Part shown: positions 1-9,781 of the stretch, one piece after another
Position numbering within the stretch: position 1 is the stretch's first letter
How the letters are laid out: every line of letters starts with the position of its first letter
Source of the DNA: Astrocystis sublimbata
Lineage: Eukaryota; Ascomycota; Sordariomycetes; Xylariales; Xylariaceae
Reading direction: 5' to 3'
Length of the DNA stretch: 37,954 bases
Assembly (NCBI GenBank): GCA_022453515.1
Contig: JAJNNY010000123.1
Span: forward strand, 1-37,954
Notes under the pieces: generated by a model
The model's input: only the letters and a program-made list of their open reading frames with translations
Databases searched by the model: none
What the model was told of the DNA's origin: nothing
Translations under genes and position numbers: made by a program

Positions 1-1890
1 GACGAGCAGGCCGACAATGGAACGTCGGTGAAGAAGCCAAAGAAAGTGTCTGGTCCCGTAAGCCAGATTGAGTGTATAGAATTTGGGGGCTGGGAGATCG
101 ACACATGGTATGCGGCACCTTACCCAGAAGAATACAGCCGCAATCGAGTGCTTTATATTTGCGAATTCTGCTTGAAGTACATGAATTCGGACTATGTTGC
201 CTGGCGACACAAGCTCAAATGCCCAGCGAAGCATCCTCCTGGCGACGAAATCTACCGACATGGTTCCATCTCGTTCTTCGAGGTAGACGGGCGGAAGAAC
301 CCAGTCTACTGTCAAAACCTGTGTCTACTCGCCAAGCTCTTTCTAGGCTCAAAAACACTCTATTATGACGTCGAACCATTCCTGTTCTACGTCCTGTGCG
401 AGTACGACGACCTTGGCTATCATTTTGTTGGGTACTTTTCCAAGGAGAAGCGGGCCAGTAGCCAAAACAATGTCAGCTGCATTCTCACACTACCTATTCA
501 TCAACGAAAAGGATACGGCCACCTCCTGATTGACTTCTCCTATTTGCTGACAAGGGTCGAGGAGAAGAGCGGCTCGCCTGAGAAACCTCTTTCTGATATG
601 GGGCTGGTCTCATACCGCAACTACTGGAGACTGGTGCTTTGCAAATACCTGACTGAGCATGTGCCCCAAGGCAAGACCGAAAAGAGGGGCATCAGCATCA
701 GACAAATATCCGACGATACTGGCATGACACCGGACGACGTGGTTTCGGCACTTGAAGCACTGCGGTTCCTCGTGAGAGATCCCATCACCCAAGTCTATGC
801 CTTCCGCATAGATCTGCCGTTTTGCCATCAAGAGATTGCAAAGTGGGAAGCCAAGAAATACGTCCGACTCTACACTCAAGCGCTAACCTGGACGCCCTAT
901 GTCATGGGCCGTGGTAACGCTACCAATTTCGAATTGGGCCCAGCCCTCAATACCATTGCGCCCCGAGAGGACGACGAAGTAGCGAAACCTGCTGAGGTGA
1001 TGGATGCCATAGCCGTTGTCGCTGGTGACTTCGTAGTGGCCAACACTGCAACCGACAAGATGCTGTTAGACAGCGAGCCAGCCGTGCTCGAATCTACCGA
1101 ACCTAGTGACATCGTCACGACAGAGCCTCTCGCAGGCTTGGATCTCAATAGTATTGGCAAGGACGCCGGTATATCACAGACGTCGGAACAAGTCGTTGTA
1201 CGTTACCCATCCGGCAGCGCCAAAAACGACGGACATGATTGGCAGCAACAATATGAGAGTATTCCTGTGACCCGGTTCCAAGTGTTCCCCCCGATTAGCA
1301 AACGGCCAGGAATGTCTCGTGCTGGTTCTAGCATTATGCGACCGGTAGCCTTAGCACGTGCCACCTCAGCTATTCGGACACCGGCCCAGCCACGAGCCCG
1401 ACCTCGTGCACGCCGGTCAACAGGGAGTAGTGTACGCAGATCCACACAGCGAAAGTCTAGCACGTCAAAGCGCAAGACTGGAGGCACCGGGCGAGGGCCT
1501 GGGCGTTGGCCTAAGGGGACAAAGAAGAGCGATTATGGCAACGCCGACAGTGGCCCTGGTCTACCCCCTGCTTGGCTCGAGAAACATAAGTCTAAAGGGT
1601 CCTCTGTAGCGATGCTCGATTCCGACGGAGACAACGAGATGCACGATACAGTTCAAGTGCACGTCAATGAGACCACAGTGCAGAAGGGCAAACGAGTAGA
1701 GACGATCTCAGCCATTTTCGAATTTGAAGGTGATGGGGCAAGTTTGGAGAGTGTGGCTCGGTCAAGCGCATCCAGTACGAACAGCGCCAAGGTTAATGGA
1801 CGGTCTGCAGGCCCCGCTAGCGACGAGGAGGCGACGACAGCTCAAAATGAGGAGGATGAGAGCATAGATGCCCCGGGGGAGGAAGAGTAA
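1..1890 (+). CDS. SAS3: MYST-family histone acetyltransferase, Sas3/Mst2-like, 5'-truncated by window edge
   Basis: This is the 3' part of a lysine acetyltransferase gene. The frame is open from base 1, so the true start and possibly more exons lie to the left; the GTG at 28 is not a credible fungal start. Numbering from the first visible codon, a C2HC zinc finger is seen (C54, C57, H70, C74), then the MYST acetyltransferase fold with catalytic Cys160 (VSCILTLP), the acetyl-CoA loop QRKGYG (168-173) and the active-site Glu194 in [18 protein letters not shown]. The wording [22 protein letters not shown] is closer to Sas3/MOZ than to Esa1. Sas3 family enzymes acetylate H3 (mainly K14) within NuA3. 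The tail is low-complexity, with a basic Arg/Ser block and an AT-hook-like [13 protein letters not shown], and ends acidic. No chromodomain is visible in this part. The MYST family call is very secure; the Sas3 subfamily is inferred. Confidence 0.93.
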   Translation, partial: DEQADNGTSVKKPKKVSGPVSQIECIEFGGWEIDTWYAAPYPEEYSRNRVLYICEFCLKYMNSDYVAWRHKLKCPAKHPPGDEIYRHGSISFFEVDGRKNPVYCQNLCLLAKLFLGSKTLYYDVEPFLFYVLCEYDDLGYHFVGYFSKEKRASSQNNVSCILTLPIHQRKGYGHLLIDFSYLLTRVEEKSGSPEKPLSDMGLVSYRNYWRLVLCKYLTEHVPQGKTEKRGISIRQISDDTGMTPDDVVSALEALRFLVRDPITQVYAFRIDLPFCHQEIAKWEAKKYVRLYTQALTWTPYVMGRGNATNFELGPALNTIAPREDDEVAKPAEVMDAIAVVAGDFVVANTATDKMLLDSEPAVLESTEPSDIVTTEPLAGLDLNSIGKDAGISQTSEQVVVRYPSGSAKNDGHDWQQQYESIPVTRFQVFPPISKRPGMSRAGSSIMRPVALARATSAIRTPAQPRARPRARRSTGSSVRRSTQRKSSTSKRKTGGTGRGPGRWPKGTKKSDYGNADSGPGLPPAWLEKHKSKGSSVAMLDSDGDNEMHDTVQVHVNETTVQKGKRVETISAIFEFEGDGASLESVARSSASSTNSAKVNGRSAGPASDEEATTAQNEEDESIDAPGEEE

Positions 1891-2634
1891 CAATTGGGCG
1901 TTGCAAGGAAGGGGGAGATTGGCAAGATTTGGAGGTGTAACACTACCTAATGGGTGGCATCCCATGGCGTACAGGATGTAGACGATTGTCAGCATGGCTG
2001 GTACGCAACTTCAAGTACGCTCTCACGAGCGCGGGCGTTAGGGAGCTGCTGGGAGTTACTTGAGATACCTAGAGCGTAGTTGATTACCTTGGTCCGATGC
2101 CGCGCAGATGATTGAATTGACGAAGAATTTAATGGGAATATTTGTGTATGGCAGGGTGTCCGGTATTTAGCCTATATGCGTGAGCTCATGTATGAGACTC
2201 TTTGGTGATGGCTTGCTGAAGATGACGGAATTGGTGAAGAAATGGCTGGAGTGTGGGCCCAGATAGCCCCCCTGCTTCGCTCCCCATTTTGACGTCGACG
2301 GGTCGTTGTTTCAGCCTTGTAAAGCCCCAAATCGCGTCGCTGTAGGTGAGTAGAGTACCAGGTAGTAGCATGTGCTGTATGTAGCCTGTAGGTATCTACA
2401 TCTCATTTCATGCAACCTTCAAGGGACAGATCAACTCATGCTCGATCTACAGTAGACAGCAGCAGCTCTCTACTCCATCTCGGTCTCGCCCCTCGATTTG
2501 CTATTCTCCGATTCTCAATGCACTATATATGTTGTCGCAAAATCGAGGTGGTAGTACGTAATAGCTTTGCTAGATAGAGGCTACCGTATTGCAAGTCCTC
2601 ATCTCACGCCAGGTCGCCCGCCACCCGGGACGCA
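1891..2634. other. intergenic region between the MYST gene and the glutaminyl cyclase gene
   Basis: This must hold the 3' UTR of the acetyltransferase gene and the promoter of the next gene. Open frames here are short and have no recognisable domain. I see no RNA gene or repeat. Confidence 0.6.
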
Positions 2635-3846
2635 ATGGTGTTTCTAGCACGCTTTGCTCTGCTAATACAGCCGCTCGCGCTGCTGCCATGGCTCGCGTCC
2701 CCTGCGCACGCCTACACGGCCCTCTCAGACCATTTCCTGAAAGCCGTGCCGTCCGGCGGTGACGACTTCGACATCGAGAACGGCAAGCTTCTGGCCCCGC
2801 TGCTCATTCCGCGCGTACCCGGGACGCCGGGCCAGGCCGCCGCTCAGTCACATCTTGTCAACTTTTTCCGCGCGGAGCTTCCGAAATGGAGCATCGAGTG
2901 GTCCAACTCGACGGGGAAGACTCCGGTGACGGGGAATCGGGAAATCCCCTTCCAGAACTTGCTTTTCAAGCGCGAGCCCCCGTGGGTCACCGAGGGACAG
3001 AGCAACTTGCTTACGCTCGTCGCTCACTATGATAGCAAAATCTCGCCAGAGGGATTCATCGGGGCCACGGACAGCGCGGTGCCGTGTGCGATCCTCATGC
3101 ATGTGGCCCGCAGCATCGACGGTTTCGTAACTGAAATGTATAGTCAGATGAATGCGACGGAAGCCGGCTCTGCTCCCTTGGACATGGGTGTCCAGATCCT
3201 CTTCCTAGATGGGGAGGAAGCATTCAAGGACTGGACGGAAACAGACTCGCTTTATGGCGCCAGGTATGGCTTACTTGCACTTACTCGCATGTTCTGACTC
3301 GCCAGATACATGGAAACCAACCCTACAGTGTTGTAGCTACGCATCATATTGGCTAACATTACACACAGAGCTCTGGCCGATGCCTGGGAAACTTCTTACC
3401 ACCCAGCTGGCTCATTCTATCGGAACCCTCTTGACCAAATCAGCATGTTCGTCCTCTTGGACCTTCTCGGCTCAGCGAATCCCACCATCAAGTCTCCCTT
3501 CTTGCCCACGCACTGGGCGTACCGCGCCATGGCCGACATCGAGCAGCGGATGCGGCGGCTCAACTTGCTCGAATCCACGCCGGACGGAGCGTTCCTGCCC
3601 GATGCTGAAAAGGCAGTTGGAAACTTCAATAAGGGCATGGTGGAGGATGACCATATACCGTTTATGAGGCGTGGTGTGCCGATATTGCATATCATTGCCA
3701 CGCCGTTCCCGGATGTCTGGCACACGATGGCTGACGACGGGGAACATCTTGACTTGCCTACAGTCCGCGACTGGGCACGTATCACAACCGCCTTTGCGCT
3801 GGAGTGGCTGGATCTGATGAGAGTCGAGCCGAAAGGTGGTGTTTAG
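2635..3846 (+). CDS. secreted glutaminyl-peptide cyclotransferase (glutaminyl cyclase, M28-like)
   Basis: Exons are 2635-3263 and 3369-3846, with a 105-nt intron (gtatgg...cacacag), giving 368 aa. The enzyme converts N-terminal Gln to pyroglutamate on secreted or secretory-pathway proteins. Residues 1-26 form a signal peptide ending AHA. The metal and catalytic residues of animal QC are recognisable: Asp146 in GATDSAVPCA, Glu194/Glu195 in FLDGEEAF, Asp304 in VEDDHIPF, and Trp327-His328 in FPDVWHTM. The splice joins SLYGAR to ALADAWE, as expected for the family. There are NST and NAT N-glycosylation sequons. The length is normal for the family. No transmembrane anchor is seen beyond the signal peptide, so a lumenal or secreted enzyme is inferred. 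The ATG at 2635 is chosen because it directly starts the signal peptide. Confidence 0.93.
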
Positions 3847-5748
3847 TTTCCATTCTGGATTGATTGGCTGTGTGCCACATGTGTTCTTGCATGCTTTAAG
3901 TCCAACGCGGAATTGGGCGTCTAGGCGTTACGAAACTTTGGTCTTTGGGCGTAATGTGCATGCCTCCCTTGACGACTGACAGCTGGGGCTACGTGTACCA
4001 GTATCCAATTGCTTACGCGTTACCTGATGATGTGTACATCTTGAAGTGTTAAGACACGTGGGAGTAGACATTGCCCCTTCTCTAAGGAGGTCGACTCGAA
4101 TTTATAGACTGGAATCATATAGCATTATCAACTATGATATACCTACGTACTTAGGCAGTCAAAGATCCGAATTCAGATTTCTTACTGTTCCAAATACACA
4201 TAGGACCTTTTATGTTCTACCTCTCGATTATGTGTTGCACAGCTAAGCCCCAAACGGCTTGTCAGCAGTCTCTGTCACACGAAGGTAGCTCTTCAATTTA
4301 ATAAGGTGATACTATGACATTGATGCTTGCGCGTCGCAAAGGTCATCGGCCTTTATGTGTAATATTGGACAAGCTTGCATGCCCCCCCGCCTCGACGCCT
4401 GCTCTAAAAGCTACCTACCTAAGGGAATTACGACGATGCTTGAAGCGTCCACGATACATATTAATGCCATTACCTTATGTCAATCATCCCTAAGGACACC
4501 AACTAAACATGACTTCTACAGCCACATCACCACCTATAGGTTCCGTTGCTATCTCCCTCTAAATGAAATTCACAAGGTGTATTTTGTCTGGAGCTCCTAA
4601 ATTGGTATAAGTAAGATGGGACGGCTTCACACAAAGAAAGTGAAGTGTTGCGTCACTTTCCCTTGGGGCGCCAAGCAAATTGTGGCGCTACTTCATTCAA
4701 CTTTCTAAGTGTTCCAAAAGCACGAAGTGGATGCATATATGAGGTATGCAGCTTGATGTTCCCATACCGCTCTTACCTACCCACTAAGAATTTCTATCTT
4801 AAGTTGGGTTCCTAAAGAGCTCTGGCTGCAGCCAGTATTTTGTGATCCACAGTACAGCCTTGAAGTGTACCTCAGGTAGGTGAGGAAACGCAGAAGGGAG
4901 GGATGAAGACCTAGGTACTTCATAGGGGGATAAGGTACAGGGAGGCCCGAAAGCGAGCCGCGCTAATCCAGTTTTTATTGCCGAAAGACCATTCGCCAAG
5001 CCAGGCATTACGTTGTTGTGCTCCTCGTGCTCCTCTCTTGCTCTGGGGCAGAGCCAGGGGACGGAGCCCAACAGGGGGCTTCAGGAACTGCTGTAGGCAG
5101 CTTACAGTGAGGTCCACGGGTAAGTCCAGCTGAGTAGGTACCTATTTCGGCTTGGCACCGGGCTTGTCTGGCCTGCGCTGGGCTGCGCCTGGCGAGTCCT
5201 GGCTCCCCTCCCAACCTCATCACCATCGTTCATTCATTCATCAACACCTCACACAATCCTACCTTGCTTGCACCTACTCTCTGATTCATTGACGCCGACC
5301 TGCGCCCCCGACCCGACCTCCACCTCCTGCGACCTGCGGTATTCTCTCGCAACCGCCAGCCATCCGGTGCCGCGCCTCATCGCCAGCAACCCCCGACCCG
5401 TGGTTCCGCCCCTCGAGAACCCTACCTATCTTCCTCGCAGTCCCGGTCCTGGTCGAGTGGAATCCTAGCAGCGGCGCCCTTCTCTCGTCGCAGCCATCGT
5501 CGCATAAACACCACTATCTACGACGCTCAACATCCGGTTCTCCAACCACGAAACCATTCCGCCTCGGTGGACTGCGCGTTTTGTCACGTCGACTCGTTAC
5601 CGCTTGTGTCCTGCATCTCTACGTGCCACTACCTCTAGCTTCCTACCACCAACGACGGGCGACCGTGCATCCGTGCAGCAGTGCAATCCAGCAACCACCA
5701 GCTCGTCGTCTCCTCTTTTATAGGCTGCAGTCATAACACACCGGCAAT
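3847..5748. other. 1.9-kb intergenic region with a CT-rich epsin leader
   Basis: No gene is recognised. The 4040-4780 part is AT-richer and holds only short open frames. Two small adjacent inverted repeats lie near 4636-4675 (GAAAGTGA/TCACTTTC and CTTGG/CCAAG). From about 5220 to 5748 the + strand is strongly pyrimidine-rich (CATTCATTCAT, CCTCCACCTCC), typical of the core promoter and 5' UTR of filamentous ascomycete genes, and leads directly into the epsin ATG. Confidence 0.55.
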
Positions 5749-7766
5749 ATGTCGAAAGTAATGAGAAGTGTCAAAAATGTCACCAAAGGGTATTCTAGTA
5801 TCCAGGTGAAGGTCCGTGATGGTTCGTTCTCCCACCACCACCACCACCACCCCTTTCCTGTCGCCTGCAGTTGTTGGACGGCGTATACTGATCATTGTAT
5901 GGCTGCAGCGACAAGCAATGACCCTTGGGGACCAACCGGCACGCAGATGAGTGAGATCGCTCAGATGACGTACAATTCGTAAGTCACCACAACGCCATAA
6001 CATCACAATACCAGATACCAAAACACCAAAACACCAAGACGCCATACCTCCGTTGTCAAGCTCGGCCTGCGCTAATCGTGCCGGTCGTGCCACAGATCGT
6101 CCGAGTTCTACGATATAATGGACATGATTGACAAGCGGCTGAATGACAAAGGCAAGAATTGGAGACACGTCCTCAAGGCCTTGAAGGTTCTCGACTACTG
6201 TCTACATGAAGGGTCCGAGTTGGTCGTGACGTGGGCTCGCAAGAACATCTACGTTATCAAAACATTGCGTGAATTCGTCTATCTGGACGAAGAAGGCCGA
6301 GACGTGGGCCAGAATGGTGAGTGCATGCTGCCATGTGTGTGTTCTCCCCTTCCTCCTTCATGCTAACGGCAGCAGTGCGCGTTGCGGCAAAGGAATTGAC
6401 GGCCCTGATACTGGACGAAGAACGACTGCGAGCCGAGCGAAGCGATAGGAAGACATGGAAATCTCGCGTCACCGGCATCGAAGAATTTGCCCCTGCCACT
6501 GTTCCCAGCGGCAGCCAAAGACAGCAGCGCCCTGTCCGACAGCAGCAGAGCGACGAGGACGATGCCGAATACAAACTAGCCATCGAGGCGAGCAAATACC
6601 AGGAGGAGGAGGATAGGAGGAGACGCGAAGGTCGTCATTCCGGCGGGGGTGACGACGACGACGACGATCTTGCCAAGGCCATCAAGCTCAGCAGGGAGGA
6701 GGACGAACGTAGAAAACGAGAGCTTGAAGAAAGCAATGCTTCGTCACTCTTCGACATGAACGACCCTACACCCAGTGCTCAGCCCCAACCCACCGGCATG
6801 AATATGGGCTACCAGCAAGGCAACAACGTCGATTGGCTTGGCAACCCGATCGACCAAAACCAGTTCATGCAACAACAGCAGCCGACTGGTTATGTAAATA
6901 ACGCATATACCGGGCAGCCCGGCAACAATGGCTATCCGAACGGCTTTGGGCAGCAACCGACTGGCATGTATGATCCTTACGGCCAGCAAAATCAGATGCA
7001 GAACCAGATGCAAAATCAGATGCAAAACCAGATGCAGCCGTTCCAGATGCAACCGACTGGGTATAATCCCTACGCGCAGCAACAGCAGCAACAAGGCTTT
7101 CAACCACAACCAACCGCATCTCCAGAACCAGCTACCCAACCTGGGAGCAACAACCCTTGGGCGAGTAATCAAAACTCCCACCTCGGAGTCAACTCGCCTA
7201 TACAGGCGATGCAGACCGGCTCAAATAACCCATTTGCTTCCGGCTTTGCCCGGCCACAGACCGCCAAAGCGCCGTCCATGCCCACTCTCAACTCCCTCCA
7301 GAGCCTTCCCGAGCAAAAGACACTTCAAACTTACACGCCGCCTCCCCAGTCTACATTCCAGTCTCCCGCGCCGCAACAGCAGCAACAGCAGCAACCGCAT
7401 AGACCAATGAACGAGCATGAGCAGAGACTCAACGCTCTCTTAGCCTCCGGGGATGGAATGGATACATTTGGTAACACGGGCGATATGCGAATCCCGTCTC
7501 AGCACACTGCACCTGGCACTTTTGTCAACTCGGCAGGTACTGGTGCGCAAAGACTCACCGCAGAGGCTACTGGCAACAACCCCTTCCTGCGGAACCAATT
7601 TACAGGTATGCCTCAGCCATCATACGGTCAACCACAGATGCCGCAGATGCCGGCGGCTACCGGTCCAGCAAATATGGGGAACGGATACGGAGGTGGCAAC
7701 AATCCGTTCGCTGCCCGGCCACAGCAGCAGAACAACCAACCGGGACAAGACCTCATACAGTTCTAA
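5749..7766 (+). CDS. ENT1: epsin (ENTH-UIM endocytic adaptor, Ent1/Ent2 type)
   Basis: Exons are 5749-5821, 5909-5978, 6096-6316 and 6376-7766, giving 584 aa. Branch sites TACTGAT, GCTAATC and TGCTAAC precede the three acceptors. The N-terminal ENTH domain (about residues 1-135; SKVMRSVKNVTKGYSS, NDPWGPTGTQMSEIA, KNWRHVLKALKVLDYCL) binds PtdIns(4,5)P2. Two ubiquitin-interacting motifs follow: DAEYKLAIEASKYQEEE (about 184-200) and DDLAKAIKLSREEDER (about 218-233). The rest is a Q/N/P-rich disordered tail with NPF motifs (NNPFASG, NNPFLRN, NNPFAAR) for EH-domain partners such as Ede1/Pan1, and a C-terminal DLIQF resembling a clathrin box. It links ubiquitinated cargo to clathrin at the plasma membrane. 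LRNQFTG fits the Ark1/Prk1 kinase consensus LxxQxTG, and several PTG motifs recur. The first intron carries a (CCA)n run. Confidence 0.94.
5832..5850 (+). repeat. (CCA)n microsatellite in epsin intron 1
   Basis: About six CCA units lie just downstream of the first epsin donor site. If read through, it would give a His run, which is why the intron can be mistaken for coding. Confidence 0.8.
6990..7037 (+). repeat. four tandem 12-nt units encoding (NQMQ)4 in the epsin tail
   Basis: The units are AATCAGATGCAG and near-identical variants, in frame. They sit in the disordered tail between PTG motifs and are expected to vary in copy number by slippage without breaking the frame. Confidence 0.85.
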
Positions 7767-9008
7767 GTTCCTGATATTCTACAGTCTTTATCCAAACATT
7801 TTTAATTGCTTTACCTGCGCAGTGGATCTTGTCCGAGTGATAAATCGAGTGTTTACATCAGGTCTCTGAAGACCGTCCAAAATCTACCATTTTGTTCCGG
7901 CTGCTGATTTGCCGGCGAGAGTTCATTTCATTGCGTTCCATGGGGCGAACCCATTATATGACATGCCCTTGAACCCCAATTGATACCACAAATGCAAAAC
8001 GCGTGGGAGTTTCATGTCGTTAATACTAGAAGACGAAAAAAAGAGATGGAGAGACAGAACATGCAAGCCGAGACTTGGTTTATAAGGGAAGACAAGAGTG
8101 GCGACGGGAACACATTAGTTGTATAGTAGCACAGCATGATGGAGATCAATTTATATCTGTCAAGAAAGAAAAAAATCAACTCAGCCTTCGTCGGTTCGCT
8201 TTGCTGTACTTCGTCGAGTCTGTTCAGCCGAGAAGGATTATTGCACTCTTCCACTTTATATTGAACTATTCAAGTCAGTCGGGGGAGCTTAGTGGATAGA
8301 TGCTCGTTAGACCTAACTAGAGGGAGCCCTATTGTAGCCTCTATCTTGAATTATAGGATTAGTATACGCAAAAATGAGGGCTGCAGGAAGTGCGTCTATG
8401 TATATACAACGTTGGATGGCTTCGCCGCTTGATCCATCATGGGTATCGTCGCCTATATACCTAACCGTCCGATCTCGTCTTTCTATCGGTCTTGCTTTCT
8501 TTCGTATTTCAACTCTGCTCCATTGATGGACGTGACCTTGAAAATGCGCATTTGGGCGGGGTGAAGAGAGTTTGACTACTGTTGACTTTGCCAGTGGAGA
8601 AAGTGCCTTCTTCAGGCTGGTGCGCGAGTTCATGGGCTGTTTTGTCTGTCGTCTTAAGTTCGACTCGTAGAATCGGACTCGCTATACCTACAGCTAGGCG
8701 CAGGCTTTCTTAAGGTGTCTATGTTCGCTGTGGAAGCGAGATATCGAGCAATTGGTCGCTTCGGCTTGGGCTATGGGTTGTGGACATGCCTGGTGTTGTC
8801 TCCCGCGCCACTGGTTCGTCTCATCTCGCCCCTCCTCCTTGGGGTGTCGTTTTGCTACTCGAGAGCTTGGATTATTATGTTGAGATCGAACGATTTCTTG
8901 ACTATGGCGGATATCGAGGCGCGATTTGGTCTGTTGCCACGTTTGCCCCTTGTGCCCTTTTTTTCTTTTCCTTTAAGGGTGGCGGATCAGTCGTCGCGGG
9001 TCGTTTGG
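7767..9008. other. convergent intergenic region between epsin and centrin genes
   Basis: This 1.2-kb stretch holds the 3' UTRs of two genes that face each other. No conserved open frame, tRNA-like fold or repeat is recognisable. Confidence 0.55.
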
Positions 9009-9781
9009 TCACCTATCGAGAAAGATGCCGACGAACTCCTCGCGACTAACGCCGCCTTTACCCTCGACGTCGAATTGCTCGACCATGCTGTGAATCTCAT
9101 TTTCCGGTACGTCCTCGTTCAATTCCTTGACGACGGTGCGCAGGTCGTCGACGGTGATCATGCCTTTGGTGCCCTTGTCGAAGAGCATGAACGTCTTAAG
9201 AAGCTCCTCGCGCGGGTCACGCGCCGCAATGTAGCGCGCCGCGATCCCCTGGAACCCCTCACGCGAGAGCCGCAGGTCGACGACGCCGGGCGACGTCGCT
9301 GGAGGCGGCTGCCCTGGTATGGAGGGCAGGGGCGTCCAATTCAGCCGGGGGTGCGCGGTGGATTTGAAGGCACTGATGAGGTCGGGACGGGACAGGTTGC
9401 TGAAACCGAGAGCCTGTAGCGCGTACCTGAATTCGGAGAAGTCGAGCTGGTCGTCCTTGTTCATATCGAAGAGGTGGAACTATACGGCAGGTATCTATGT
9501 TAGTTTTTCTTTTATCTTTCCTCACTGTCTTTCATTATTTCGGCTCGTTGAGTCGCTCCAGGGAGGCTCGATGCAGCAACACTTACGCAGTCGGTGATCT
9601 CGCTTCTGTGTTCGTCGCTAATCTGGTCCCAGGGCTCCGCGTGCTCGGGATTCCGCACGGCGGCGGCGAAGCGCGTACCTGGTCGCGAGGGCCCGGGACG
9701 CATCGACTGGCCGTGCATGCCACCCCCACCATACTCGTTCATGCTTCCGCCTGCGTAGTTGTTCATCCCTGATGCCATCAT
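9009..9781 (-). CDS. CDC31: centrin-like EF-hand protein (Cdc31, spindle pole body)
   Basis: Exons are 9781-9587 and 9479-9009 on the minus strand, with a 107-nt intron (donor GTAAGT, acceptor TATAG), giving 221 aa. The splice joins SEITDC to FHLFDMNKDDQ, as in centrins. A Gly/Met-rich N-terminal extension (about 45 residues) precedes the first EF-hand. That EF-hand loop (D70-x-N72-x-D74-x-Q76-x-D78-x-x-E81) is canonical and followed by SEFRYALQALGF, the centrin signature. The later EF-hands (DKGTKGMITVDD and DVEGKGGVSREE) lack acidic ligands and look degenerate. Between the first and the C-terminal EF pair there is a Pro-rich insert (PLPSIPGQPPPATSP), so the protein is longer than the usual 160-170 aa. 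Cdc31 binds Sfi1 at the spindle pole body half-bridge. The start is one of two adjacent ATGs at 9781 and 9778. Confidence 0.87.

Noticed and set aside
28..30. GTG at 28 as start of the acetyltransferase
   Set aside because: The frame is open to base 1 and GTG starts are not used normally in fungal nuclear genes; the gene continues to the left.
8715..9419. A 234-codon + strand open frame
   Set aside because: It is antisense to the centrin coding exon, has no recognisable domain, and its Arg/Asp-rich text is a reverse-complement artefact.
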